DNA of 64,000 nucleotides. Origin: Zhengitettix transpicula. Taxonomy: Eukaryota; Arthropoda; Insecta; Orthoptera; Tetrigidae. Location of the stretch: NCBI GenBank assembly GCA_037074705.1, contig CM073590.1, positions 218,580,746-218,644,745 of the forward strand. Direction: 5' to 3'. Each line of letters opens with the position of its first letter. Position 1 is the stretch's first letter. Positions 34,914 to 46,775 of this stretch are shown here, piece by piece. The notes below the pieces were generated by a model, which did not search any database, was not told where the DNA came from, and worked only from the letters and a program-made list of their open reading frames with translations. The position numbers and the translations under genes are program-made.

Positions 34914-35560
34914 ATGGGAGAACATATAATACAGTGGAATATCAACAGCTTTTTTACGCCACTCCAACAATTATATGCCTTCAAGAAACAAATTTTAAAG
35001 AAACCTACTGTGATAAACTTAGTCAACATAATCCATTCTATAAAAACAGACTCAACAACCACGCTAGTGGAGGAGTACTATGTACTCAAAAGTACTAACT
35101 CCCTCGAGATTCCTTTACAAACCCATTTAGAAGCCATAGCAACCAAAGTGCTGTTCCAAATTGGATATATATCCAACTGCAACGTTTATATTCCAAACTC
35201 TCATAACCTACAATCCGAAGAATTAATAAACCTCATAGGACAATTCCCCAAACCATACTGCTTGGAGATCTTAACGCTCACAGTCCCACCTGGGGCTCAC
35301 ATAAAACCGACCAGAGAGGAAAGAAGATAGAAAAAAATACTAAATGACTCAGACATAATTCTGTTAAACAACGACAATGACACTCATTTCAACAGTAGCT
35401 ACAAAGTCCTCAGCGCCATCGACCTAACGCTCTGCAGCCCCAACCTTTCCCACAAATTGGAATGGAAAACCATCACCGACCACTACGGCAGCGATCACTT
35501 CCCCATTAAAATCAGAATAATACAAGAAACCACACCAACACCACGAACCTCGATATATTA
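34914..35560 (+). pseudogene. LINE B ORF2 endonuclease domain, broken
   Basis: Starts at the ATG at 34,914: MGEHIIQWNINSF (the family's W-N-I-N block). A deletion/frame change follows, then CLQETNFKETYCDKLSQH with the catalytic Glu in LQE. Later frames give EAIATKVLFQIG, IYIPN-type residues, then GDLNAHSPTWGS (Asp and Asn active-site residues), SAIDLTLCSPNL and the closing YGSDHFPI (Asp-His pair). These are the signature blocks of the APE-type endonuclease that nicks target DNA. The reading frame changes at least three times, so no functional nuclease is made. Confidence 0.88.
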
Positions 35561-35723
35561 ACTCAATCATGGACTATCTTAGGGACCTAAACTTGATTGA
35601 TGCCTTCTAATTTAGCCATACTAGATTTCCTATACAATCTGCAATATCAAATAGTGTAAACCATATTGTACCTAAGACGCAGCCAACATCCTGCAACTAA
35701 TTAAACCACAATGTAAAAAAAAA

Positions 35724-36827
35724 GTAATAGCAATTTGTAAAGTGAATCGTGGTCACTAATAACCACGTCGGTTGATGTGACAATAAACTAAATATTAAAA
35801 AAAATTACGCATAACGGGTAAAGATAGCTGGATAAATTTAGTCGAAAGTACGATTTTCTTTTCGTTTCCGAACTCGCAACATCTTGAACGCCGTCATCCA
35901 AAATTGCTGGCTGCTCTCCACCTTCGGCATCTTCTCTCGTTTAATTCCTATACCTAATAGCAACACAATGACTAAGTCTCCATCTGAATCTCTATAAAGT
36001 GGCATACAAAAATCGAATATTCTTTATTTTTTCCGCGTGTATTCTTTGGAAGTCAAAGAACAACTCGTCCCTGAAATTGTCTGTGGCTCGACTTTTATAA
36101 TAATCAACGTAGAAGTTGCTCCATTAGCCCATTAACGTATGTTTTAGTTCTAATTTGGCTGGTTAACTGTACTTCAAACGGGCATGAAACATTTTTCACG
36201 TTTCTTAACGTTAGGGTTAGCTTTTTACACAAATATTTGTTTACGGTGTACGCATTTAATAATTGGATCTAATTATTTACTTTAAAGCTTTAGTTATAAC
36301 TATTTGTTCCGGTTTGAGAATGAAGTGTAATTTTTAAAATTTTATAACAATTTAAGATAGTCTCAAATTAGTTTACTTTCTCAGAGGAAATCAGTTCAGA
36401 ATATTTTGTGCAAAGCGATATAAATTCCCAAGGAAGCGGTTAAAATAAGGTTAAGTTAACTACCGAAATTACGTTTGATATTGCCAAAAATATTTTTATG
36501 GTATATATAAACGAAGAATAAGTTTCGTCGAAATCGGTCTGACCGTTTTCTTGTGAAAAGCGACCAAATTAATCGTGACAGACAGAAATTTGGACTACAT
36601 CGGTTTCTGATCTTCTATAATGAAACGTATGGTAAACTAAAATCGCACGATTCTAAATCAATTGCAGATAAAAAACTATTATTTTATTTACATAGATTTA
36701 CGAATATTCACTAACTTTTTGCACACGTCTTTTCTGTTCTGTGTATTGAACAGGTTCATTCAGCAAGTATTCTTTTTAATTCCACTCTTCCATATATAAA
36801 ATTACTATAGTATGGGCTGTAGTAAAT
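35724..36827. other. AT-rich spacer with a short transposon-like scrap
   Basis: At 36,505-36,595 a block with TTTCGTCGAAATCGGTCTGA and CCGTTTTCTTGTGAAAAGCG, then GTGACAGACAGA, resembles a motif common near the ends of insect transposable elements. No gene is seen in the remainder. Confidence 0.35.
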
Positions 36828-38170
36828 AAATAATGTCTGTTTCAAGAATAATGTCAACTCGATTATTTAAAACAAAAATCTCAACACAATATTTTTTTCA
36901 TTTAGTCACTTCTTCAGTTAAAACCCGACAAATTTATCAGATATTACACTATTATGTAAATTTAAGCTCCTTTTATACAATAGAACACTATACTCTTATA
37001 GTCTCAAGGTTTACGTGGCTGTGGATCCTTCGAAATTTATCTGTGTTCACAGAACTTAAAAACAAACAGAAATCCCCACTCACAATTGTTTATTTTCTTA
37101 AAACGATACCATTATAGTACCCTTCGTTTAGGGGTTGAGTTTCGTAGATCGACCTGAGCTGTTAAACTACCGACTAAATTTAACTGACGTCATCAACTAG
37201 CGAATATTCTTCACCAATATGCATATAATTAGCATAAAAGCAAATAAATATTTTTAAAAAACAATTAATTAATGTATACTTAATAACAATTTCCTACATA
37301 ATATTTAATATACTTTTAAACCAAGTCAACAAATTATTTTAATATTCTCTCCTATAACATCTTGATCTTTTAACAGAATTTTTTTTTTTTTTTTTTAGGG
37401 CAATAGGCTACATGAGGGTAATCCAATTAGGGCAACTCCCCTTTAATAGCATAGGAAGGGATTTGAAAGGGGGGATGCGGAAGGGTAGAGGAAGGTAGCC
37501 AAGGGTTAACTAGGGCCCCCGGGCTATATTTTAAGGATCCTACCCGGCATTCGCCTAAAGGAATGCAGGGAAAACCTTAGAAAAACCTGCATCGGGTAGG
37601 TCGGGCTAAACATACAGACCATATTATCCTTTAATTACAATGCGTGGCTACGAGTATTCAATAAATTCCCTTTCTAATATTCGTCTCTATACTTATAAGA
37701 CTTCTGTAAACCGTTTTCGATCCTTTATAATTATTATTTTGTCTCTTCAAACAACCTATTCACGTATCATTTGTGTACGATTTTATTATTTATCCCACCT
37801 ATAGCAAATCCCTCAGCGATAATCCTCCATACCTCTCACAATATTTTCGTCACATATTATATTTACTTGCTCTCGGTACTATCACAAACAAAAAAAAACA
37901 ATTTTACTAACTGTCTCAAAGTACGTGAAGCTAATGATATTTAATTAATTTTTATTTTTATAAAACAAATTGAAATTGTTAAAAACCTGCGCCACATGAA
38001 AAGACAATTTCCCCATAAGAGATCCTGTACTTAACAGACATGATCGTCCTTGATCCCTCTATTTCTCTTACGAATAAGTTATTGTACAAATTTTAACTAA
38101 CTTGTGACTGACTGATCCCTCGATTTCTCTTACGAATACCGATCAGGTGATGTCTTATTGCAATTTTCGA
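36828..38170. repeat. Dispersed ~1-kb repeat, copy 1 (carries an R490 insertion)
   Basis: Aligns end to end with 55,935-56,965. Shared blocks include TGTCAACTCGATTATTT (ATCAACTCGATTATTT in copy 2), GAACACTATACTCTT and CATGATCGTCCTTGATCCCTC (CATGATTGTCCTTGATCCCTC in copy 2). The class is unknown, since I see no coding sequence or terminal structure. Near its right end copy 1 also has a local duplication of GATCCCTC.ATTTCTCTTACG (38,052 and 38,115). Confidence 0.7.
37381..37606 (-). mobile_element. R490 retroposon, 5'-truncated (226 bp)
   Basis: Minus orientation, beginning with the T run (A tail) at 37,381-37,396 and ending at the GGTAGGTCGGGC block. It is nearly identical to the same part of unit 2 at 22.2 kb, so it is young. 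It interrupts a repeat whose other copy (56,455-56,480) lacks it. Confidence 0.9.
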
Positions 38171-38199
38171 TTTTTCTTCATATATTTCAAAATAATTGT

Positions 38200-38560
38200 A
38201 TTGCGGCTTGTTCTAGCAAGTGAGATAAGAGCGGTGCTTTGACGTAGCACGAGGCTCATGAACGCCAGGGGTAGTCTTACTGCACTACTCCAGGCCATGA
38301 TAAATGTTCGGAGGGTTCAGAATTGCCTCGCACACCATTTAAAATATGCTAACTGGCTGCTCACTAGGCCCCGAGCGGAACAAAGCCGACTCCACCAGAA
38401 ATATGCGGCGTTATTTTATAAGCCCACATTCGTTATAATATTGGACTCGGAGCGCTCTGCTTCTCTAACCACATTTATTTCGCCCGTGAGGTTTTCGCTA
38501 TAACAACATACGCACAGCTCTATAGATTCGCGACCAATGCGTATGCGAGCCGATGCTGTT
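38200..38560. promoter_or_regulatory. GC-richer non-coding island
   Basis: A block of raised GC with scattered CpG (CGCGACCAATGCGTATGCG near 38,530, including a CCAAT motif). One 81-codon frame crosses it, but the translation is not recognisable. It is a candidate regulatory element by composition only. Confidence 0.22.
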
Positions 38561-38790
38561 ATCAATATCGCTGGTAATTTATTCTTCAGTTAAGAGGACA
38601 ATAAAGGTATATGCCGCTGTAATAATATTAAATCTTGCAACGCAATCACGTACATCACACAACCGCATAAATTCGAATTGCTTTGAGCGTTCACCGTTTT
38701 GTGGTACTTCCAGTGTCAGGATTTGTGTGATGTCGCGCAGACAAATGTTCAAGATTCACCAGATTGAGATAAAAGTGAAAACACTTATAG

Positions 38791-38957
38791 GCAAATGCCG
38801 GGTAAGATCCTTAAATCATAGTCTGGGAGACCTAGTTTACCCTTGGCTACCTTCCTCTACCCTTCCACATCCCCCCTTTCAAATCCCTTCCTATGCTATT
38901 AAAGGTGAGTTTCCACCACGTGGATTACCCTTATGTAGCCTGTTACTCCAAAAAAAC
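38791..38957 (+). mobile_element. R490 retroposon fragment, 5'-truncated
   Basis: The last ~165 bp of R490 in plus orientation, from GCAAATGCCGGGTAAGATCC to CCAAAAAAA. It is moderately diverged from the 22-kb units. Confidence 0.88.
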
Positions 38958-41200
38958 TAAGGAGAGGGAAGTAATTATTTAGCGTCCCTTCCATTTAAAT
39001 TGTTTTAAGTTGACGGAATAATAATTTCAGGCTTGTTAGCATTAAATTATATAAACGATAAAACTCGCACATAGACATAATTAAATTGATAGAGCCTGGA
39101 CGTAAATCAAAATTCAATTACTGTCGTCTAAGAAATACTTACGCAATTAGAAATTTTATAATAACTAGAATATGAATACTATATATAGAGTAGTATTCAT
39201 CTATCAGTAGATAATTAATGTAACATACTGGGACATTTGCAAAAGGAATTGAGACTTTTAGAATAAAGATCAATTATAATTGGAGCATATTACATATTTT
39301 AAATTTAAATGATTGGCGTTTCTTAGTTTCTTTCTGTGTACGATTTGGATTTATTGGGACCCCATATAATACCTAGTGTAAAATGTAAGCACAAATGAAG
39401 ACTATTTTAATAATAATAATCTAACAATTATCATTTAATAAATAAACAAAACTGGCAATATGTCAGAAAAAGAGAATTAATAAAATAAATAATCACAATA
39501 ATATGACGTTTCGTCCACAATTTTGGAACTTTTCAGGTAATATACAGTTTTGTGTAATGGCCGAATCCATCAATGGGAGTGGCTGTCAGTGAAACAATAA
39601 CTGGTCAGTCCCTCTAGACCGCTTTACTCTGCCTCGTTTGTTGAAACCATTTTTTGCTTTTATTTATTTTGTAATTGATATATATATATATATATATATA
39701 TTAAATTTAGCTTCATGGACTGCGTCCTTTGACAGTTGGAAGCGAAATTCGTTGCAAATATTTATTGCCGATTTTTTCTGACATATTGGCTGTTTTTTAT
39801 TTATTAAATAGACAATTTTAGTTTATATTATTTTAAAAATCCACTAAAGTATGGAAAAATACTGACTTAAACCAAAAAGTTGATATATCAGGTTGAAGCA
39901 CCCTATTTAAAACATTTTGCCAAATACTTTGAAAGATGTGCGTCTTCAAACAAGTAAATTTATGTGGTTCTTTCGAAAAGGAGTAATCCTTCATATACGA
40001 GCAAAGTCGTGCGGCACGCGGTCGTTAGATTTTTATTTATGGGTTCTTCTTGAACCGCTCTTGGTACTTGGGTGGTGGTTACGTTTTTGAATACGCGAGT
40101 TTCAGGCAGCCAAAGTGTAACGACTGGCTGAAGTAGTAATATGTCGTTACTCTATTTTAAAAAAATAACGTTCAATTTATTATTATAAATTTTTCCCTTG
40201 CAAAGAAACTGTGATTCTATTTTCATATAATCGGAATTAACTGAATATGGATTGATATTTACCCGTATTTTTATTATAAACTGTCAAAGGAACTGCCTAA
40301 TCATAATAAATGGACTACTTAAACAGCAAAAATTAACAGTTTAAGTCTGGAACGTAATTTCCATGATTTTGACTTAGTCGTTTTTGAAACAGTTAAAAAT
40401 CTGAACTTAGGAAAACATTTTAACAGGTATTTATTTCTACATTTTTAGATACGAAGTTTAAAAGAGATAATACGTTTCCGTTTTAACGACTTGTATAAAT
40501 TACATTTATCTACAAGGAAATTGACACGTCTGTAGACGTTGCCATATTAATACAGTACTTCCATTTGTGTGAAAAGTTTTCGAATTCTCCTTTCTTAATC
40601 TTCAGTTATAGCTGGCGACTAACTTCACTCTTAGTTTTTTCGGATCTCTTAGTACCAAAGCACTACCATTATTGCCCTAACAGAAATTATTCTTGCGATT
40701 TTTAACTAATTCGTAAGTTAAACTGCAGCTGTCGCATTAGCCCGTGTTACTTCTACATTCTGCACGGTAATTTTGAAAATGAATAGCCCGATCAAAGAAG
40801 AAGAAGAATGGAATAAAAACTATCGAATCATTACCAAATGTGGTTGTGAAAGCTATATATAGCTATCGACTTTCGGTAGGACCTTTCATTTCCAGAACAT
40901 ACTCTCGATTTATTTTTCTCTTTCTATTGTACATTAAATACTATTTCGTGTTTCAGTAAGACCGTAGCATCATCAATTTTTTTTATCTAATTGATGACAA
41001 TGTGTACAATCTCCGACTACATAGTTGCAAAGTGTTATTATTCCTAGTTCAATCCTATAAAAAAATCCAAGGTTTGCTTTTAAAAGCGCAATTAAAACAA
41101 ATAAATATATCTAATAATAGGCCAAAATACTAATTGTTTGTTCATTTCTTGTCTGAATCCTGTTATAAAAGAAGGTTTAAACTTTTTAGTGCAATAATAT
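38958..41200. other. AT-rich spacer with small repeats
   Basis: Contains a hammerhead-like motif on the minus strand at 39,508-39,536 and an (AT)n tract near 39,679-39,701. A block at 39,568-39,655 matches 41,455-41,545 (shared AACAATAA.TGGTCAGTCCCT). A GTCGTTA.T block near 40,125 resembles 9,430. No gene is seen. Confidence 0.4.
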
Positions 41201-41204
41201 CTTA

Positions 41205-41545
41205 AGGGTAATCAACGTGGTGGCCTCTCCCTTTTAATAGCATGCAAAGGATAAAAACAACGACGTAGACGGGGTGGGGCGTGGCGAAACTAGATAAAGT
41301 AGCTAATGGTTAAATAGGGTCCTGCATCATCTAGGTCGGCGGACTCTCCATACGTGTCCCACGCCCTTCCAATGGCTTGAGTGGGGTTTCCTGTTGGGAC
41401 GCAGCGTTCCTGTCTTCACGCCATGGCCAGGTTCGGAGGCAGTTGGTCGACTGTATCAATGGGAGCGTCCGACAGTAAAACAATAAGTGGTCAGTCCCTT
41501 TGAACCGCTTAGCACTGCTGCCCCTTTTGTTGAAATCTTTGTTTT
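41205..41545 (-). mobile_element. Old R490-related fragment
   Basis: Diverged minus-orientation relative of R490. It keeps the order of blocks CTTTTAATAGCAT, GGTTAAATAGGGTCCT, GTGTCCCACGCCCTTCC and GGAGGCAGTTGGTCGACT. It continues into a segment (41,455-41,545) also found at 39,568-39,655, so the older element may be longer than R490. Confidence 0.6.
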
Positions 41546-41987
41546 CTTTTTCTTAGTTTCATAATTGACAGATACTCCTTTTCGGCGTTCATTTGTTGTT
41601 GAAGCTTTGAGTGTCATGTGGACGTTTTGGTGTTATCGGTTTAACCCACCGACGCGTCATTACTGACTTCATCGTCGCAAAGGTTTTTATCATATAGAGA
41701 CATCTTCATAATTCTTGCGTCATTATGTTTTTAATGCGTTTTATTATATCATTGTCGGGTAATTAACGGATAGTAATATACAAAAGAATAATTGTTTTCT
41801 TTCATATTCAAATTCCCAACTCACTTATTTACAAATGACATTATTTCATGTTTGTTTATAAAAATATCTATATCCGAACAAATGGATATCATTATGCTTG
41901 AAATCGGTAAATAAGAGAATTAACCGTATCACTAACGTTTCCGTTTTTAAAAAAAACGTGTTGACGAATAATAGAACTGATCGTTCC

Positions 41988-42352
41988 TGACTGTTGTTGT
42001 CGCATTTATTTCTATTGTCTATAACTTTTCCTTCTATTGAAACATAACCAAAATTTTCTATATCGGTAATTTGTATGTTTATTGAAAATAGAGCATTTGG
42101 AATGTCCAAAGCACTTGAATTTATTTCTAGAGAACATAGTCGGCATACGTATCGTCTCTATATATGGTTCTACAAATATTAGTTTCGGGTTCATGAGTCA
42201 CTAAATAGTTTGGATAGGATGGGAAAATATACCAATAACTAAAAAAAAAATTCTCGGACTTCTAACCGCGTAAAAACATCTAGGTGCGACGTTCGATGAC
42301 GTTCACTGTCATTGTCTTCTGGCAAAGTTTAGAGAAAGACTGCATTCTTTTT
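41988..42352. repeat. 364-bp direct repeat, copy A
   Basis: Matches copy B (44,998-45,365) at about 92% by eye, with both edges ending abruptly: CTGACTGTTGT at the left and GAAAGACTGCATTCTTT at the right. The minus strand translates to similar but broken frames in both copies (for example SINIQITDIENFGYVSIEGK), suggesting derivation from a coding element. No known family is recognised and no target duplication was found. Confidence 0.85.
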
Positions 42353-43987
42353 GTGGAATTCTACTAATATTATTAATGTAGTGTAATGTATTTGAAAAGG
42401 TACGATTGAACAAGGTGAAGAGAAGGCGGCTAATGGAAAGAACTGGGAAACCCATTGAATCAAGAACAAACAAAAACTCGAATAGCAGAACTGAAAATAT
42501 GATAAGCACCAAGTAAAAGGCAGATACTGGGTTTTAAGGTCTGAAAAATATCCACACCGAAAATACGTAAATGGATGATTCTGAGGCGTGAAAATGAGTT
42601 CAATCCAGTCATACAAGTAAAAATCAAACAAGACCATGATGATTTATAGTGTTTTTTTTTATATAAATAATGAGTCACCGATGTCTCTAATGAATGTCAT
42701 TCATACTCGTCTAAACAGTGGGTTTCGGTGTCGGTAATGAAATTGGGAAGAAATTTCTTTCCCATTACAAAGGAACGAAAATGACCACTCATTTTGTTAT
42801 GCGAGGCGAGGGAAAGACTGCGACATGTTAGGCTGCGTTTTTGCACGAACTGCAGCAGCTGTGTTTCAGCAGCACTTTTTGGCTAACGCAATTTTGCAGG
42901 CTCAGAAACAGTAGGCAGTCCGGCGTCTCAAGCCTCCAAGTTGAGCAATATCACGGATATCAATCACGACGAGCCTGCGTTGCTGATAAAAGTTTCTGAT
43001 ACGGTGGCACGTCTGGGGCGAAAATATTTTAATCTTAATTATGTACCAATTAACAGTTTTCTTCAGTAACTGTACCAGCTACGAATCAAAAATTTCACTG
43101 GGAATAGAAAATAATTTTTCGTTTTTCGTCTGTTGCTTTTAACATTAGTTAGTTAATATTGAAGCTCTATTAAATAGGAAGGGAGCATCAAATGAAAATT
43201 CAGGACGACTTATTTTCAATCGATAACATTTGTTTATTTTCATGTACATTATTTACCAATTTTATTACTAATTTCAATAGCTATTTTATTACCATTGTTT
43301 ATTTTTTTTAAGAACAGTTTTTTACCATTTTGCTTATATTATTTTCGGGAGGTTTTTTGCTTCCTGATCGCTGCTACTCTCTTTAGAAGAGAGTTTGGCA
43401 TCCCATTAAATGAAAAAAAAGATATCTCCTTCCATACATGGTAATACAATTTTAAGATAAATGTGTCATTTAATATTCAATTTGAAATCAGAATTCCATT
43501 TATATGCTTTGAAATCATACTACGATAGTTCCTAATACCAATAATGAATTAAGTGTATCAAAGAATCAAGTGCAAATATTTATAGATTAAATGAAATATG
43601 AAACAACCGTTTTTGATTCAAACAAATCTAGAAAATATAATTAGATTTAACTAAATATATTTCGTTTCTAAGTTTTTAATAGCTTCAGGTATTTTACAAG
43701 GTATATTAAATAATAAACACAGCAGCATTTTTTATGATTATTTATGATTGTCATCTATCCGTTGCATTATTTTATATTTATATTTTTTCTTAAATTTAAA
43801 TAATAATCCTAACAACTATAACAATAACAATTAATTCGGCCAAAACGTTTGGACAATCCGTGCCCTGAAAATTTTTGTCTACTTAATTTTTTTGTAACTA
43901 ACGCTATAATTTATATTCATACATAAATATATTTTTTAAATTATCATTTTGTAAGACTTTGTTTAGATGATTGTAATATCTATACAC

Positions 43988-44015
43988 CTGACGAGGTCCA
44001 AATCAGGGACGAAAC
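43988..44015 (+). ncRNA. Hammerhead-like core motif
   Basis: CTGACGAG, a four-base-pair stem GTCC/GGAC around an AAATCAG loop, then GAAAC. This resembles the conserved hammerhead ribozyme core (CUGANGA, helix II, GAAA) except for one extra G before helix II. A 9-bp direct repeat ACTTTGTTT brackets it (43,956-43,964 and 44,014-44,022). Activity is unproven and a complete helix I/III was not found. Confidence 0.35.
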
Positions 44016-44355
44016 TTTGTTTTTATAATTTCTTATATAATTTTTTTTACTAAAAACTGCTATTTTTACTATTTAATTGAAATATAAAGTCAGATAGTTA
44101 CAATTGTTTTACAAGATATAACTACAAAAAATATTATTTGCAATCGTGAATTGTAAATTTCTTGAGGCTATTACAAATTCATAAATTCAAAAAGACTGTT
44201 TGAATTTCGTTTAGTTAAACATTAGAAAATATCACCAAAAATTTATAGACTCACCTGAAAGAACATCCTTAGCGTTACCGCGAAGAAAGACATTTTTTTC
44301 TTGAATATAATATATTCAATAAAAGTTTCGTCTACGACTGTTTTCAGGTTACGAC

Positions 44356-44389
44356 CTGAAAACAGCGGTGGTGAATAACCGCAGAAACG
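44356..44389 (+). ncRNA. Hammerhead-like motif with 5-bp helix
   Basis: CTGAAAACA, stem GCGGT/ACCGC, then AGAAACG. It lies next to an inverted, more degenerate relative at 44,325-44,347, which shares the palindrome CTGTTTTCAGG/CCTGAAAACAG. The core is further from the ribozyme consensus than the 50.5-kb motif. Confidence 0.25.
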
Positions 44390-44997
44390 TATACAAATCT
44401 AAACCTAGTGCTTAACAGTGAATAATTTATTTAGGCCTACCTGTTTAATGACCTTTAATCGTTCAATACTAAAATATCTATTTTTTTGTGCCTACTGGCA
44501 GGTCCTTGAACATGGTCTGCGAATTTTTTTCGTCACCTTCCCCTGTCATTCTTCCTTGTTTCTCACTTAAAGTCGTCTATCAGCGGCACAATTCTTATGT
44601 GTCCGATCCATTTTCTTTTTTTCCTAAAATCTGTAGTCATTCGCATTTACCCTTGTTAGAAGCTCTTCATTTTTACAACTTTGGTTCACTTTAATTTTGA
44701 AATTCTTCTCCAACATCAGATTGCAAAACTTTCCCTCTTTCTTAATTTTTAACGTTTATGATCCACCCAAAGCACAGTTACAGATGTACTACATTTAATA
44801 TTCTCTTCATCCTAAATATCTAATTAGACAAAATTACGGTATTTTCTTCATTTAATCTAAATCACTTATTTTCTTACATTCGAGCAGTATTTAATGAAGT
44901 GTTTTATTACCAAGTTCGCAATTGCATATTCTCTAAAACAAACCATTCGCGTCTCTGAAAACGGGAAAGTTTGATAACAATTCACACCTTCCCCGTT

Positions 44998-45365
44998 TTC
45001 TGACTGTTGTAGTCGCATTTATTTCTATTGTCTATAACTTTTCCTTCTATTGAAACATAAACAAAATTTTCTATTACGGTCATTTGTATGTTTATTGAAA
45101 ATAGAGCATTTGGAATGTCCAAAGCACTTGAATTTGTTTCTAGAGAACATAGTCGGCAAACGTATCGGCTCTATATATGGTTCTATAAATATTAGTTTCG
45201 GGTACACGAGTCACTAAATAGTTTGGATAGGATGGGAAAATATACCAATAAATGAACAAAAGATTCTCGGACTTCAACCGCGTAAAACATCTAGGTGCGA
45301 CGTTTCGATGACGTTCACTGTCATTGCCTTCTGGCAATGTCTAGAGAAAGACTGCATTCTTTATA
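44998..45365. repeat. 364-bp direct repeat, copy B
   Basis: Second copy of 41,988-42,352 in the same orientation, about 2.6 kb away, with the same abrupt edges. Differences are scattered substitutions and short indels, several in homopolymers. Confidence 0.85.
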
Positions 45366-45639
45366 TTCCAATAAAATCTTTTGCGCATTACAAGCAAGGA
45401 AATGAAGACGTAAGACTTTTTTTCTCACAAAAATGCGTAGAATTGCTAGGAAAAGCATTGATGGTTCCCGTCACTTATTGATGTATATATATTAAATTAA
45501 TGGTTTCCATCTTCTATCCGATACACCCTCAAAATATACGACATATTGCATACGTGCTGGCGACGTTTTCATTCCAATATTACGTTTCCTCCCCGCTTGA
45601 AAGTCTGCACGGCTGCAGTAAAAAACTATTAAAATTAAA

Positions 45640-46095
45640 GAGTCTAATAAAGTGTGTTTGATGTACGGCCTAGGACGGGAATATTGGAATTCGTGCGGAG
45701 GTTTTTATCGGGGCATTTGTCTTGCACCCCGCGTGATGGATGGAACCCCCCCTATTGTTGTGGCGATATCTTTCTTCCGATCCCCCTCGGAAAGGGTTGC
45801 TCCCTCGAATCGGTGATGTTAAAGCAATGACCCATAAAACATCATCGTCACCATTACCTTGGGCTCGTTGTATAGCAGGTTTTGTGGTGTCGTATTCAAA
45901 TCTCGGGGACCAGCAGACGAGAACAAGCTGCCCGTGGTGGAATAATTAGCCCATGCGGACAAAAGCGGTTATATTTTACAGCTCGGCAATTCTGTATCAC
46001 AGTTAACGCTTTTGTTAGGCTCTCCTCTAAGATCGTGCTATTGATAAAGAGATGGTGAACTATGACTGCATCATGACTTTGCGCGACGATTAATC
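45640..46095. promoter_or_regulatory. Candidate enhancer: TGATGGATGG, Sox-like and TAAT sites
   Basis: GC-rich non-coding island. It holds TGATGGATGG at 45,734-45,743, an exact Pbx/Exd-Hox-type composite site, and CTATTGTT (complement AACAATAG, Sox-type) at 45,752-45,759. It also holds GGAATAATTAGCC near 45,940 and GACGATTAATCAT near 46,086. The clustered sites, the sharp composition boundaries and the absence of an open coding frame support a developmental regulatory element. The target gene is inferred. Confidence 0.4.
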
Positions 46096-46201
46096 ATAAT
46101 ATAAGAATTATGAGTCATACAAAATATTAAAAACGAGTGAATTGAAATATATATATATTAAATTTAAATGGTTTCTTGGACTCCCTGGATTTTATAATAT
46201 A

Positions 46202-46702
46202 CTAGCTGGGTTCCCGGCGTTTCCCAGGTACTTATTTATATAAACCCAAAAAAGTATTTAATTCTATATTAATCTTTAGTCAAGAATGGATTTAACCTAA
46301 ATCTAAATGTTCCCAGTTCCGTACATACTTATTGTGTCAACGCAATCACACATACCTCTGAATTTCTTCACGATTAGAATACTTAAATATACTCCTTGAG
46401 TATTGCAGGATACAATTATCCCTGTCTTCTGACATTACGAAAGATTAAATTAATGTAATTGTTAGCTAGATTCACAATGTAAACAAATGGTCGCCATATT
46501 TGAGTCACTAATATGGCACAACAATTAAGTTACATTTTCCGCAAGGATCGTAAAGTATTTCGTATTGTATTCGATGGAGTATTACTGGATGAATTATACT
46601 TTTTATTCAATGAAAATATTTATGTTTTATTTCATTACGGAAAAATTAACTATTTCCTTTGTTCATCGCGTAGTAAGGTCTCTCTTTCTCTCTCTCTCTC
46701 GC

Positions 46703-46775
<73 letters not shown>

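Larger units (their letters stand above)
33470..35723 (+). mobile_element. LINE B: internally deleted copy (ORF1 + endonuclease + 3' end)
   Basis: Non-LTR retrotransposon with a GC-rich 5' UTR (about 33,470-33,670), an ORF1 with a CCHC knuckle, and the apurinic-type endonuclease at the start of ORF2. It then jumps directly, near 35,609, to the family's 3' UTR and poly(A) (35,714-35,723). Reverse transcriptase and RNase H are missing. The 3' end is shared with LINE A. It is a dead, deletion-derived copy. The exact 5' boundary is uncertain because I found no clear target duplication. Confidence 0.85.
42353..44997. other. AT-rich spacer with hammerhead-like motifs and a LINE scrap
   Basis: A GC-richer patch at 42,790-43,010 contains CAGCAGCTGTG and GCAATTTTGCAGG. 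Hammerhead-like motifs lie at 43,988-44,015 (+), 44,325-44,347 (-) and 44,356-44,389 (+). At 44,490-44,690 the minus strand reads RKKRKWIGHIR and, after breaks, RKKFADHVQGPAS, a weak LINE ORF2 tail. The rest shows nothing. Confidence 0.35.

Noticed and set aside
41988..45365. LTR retrotransposon bounded by the 364-bp direct repeats
   Set aside because: No TG/CA ends, primer-binding site, polypurine tract or gag-pol coding between the copies.
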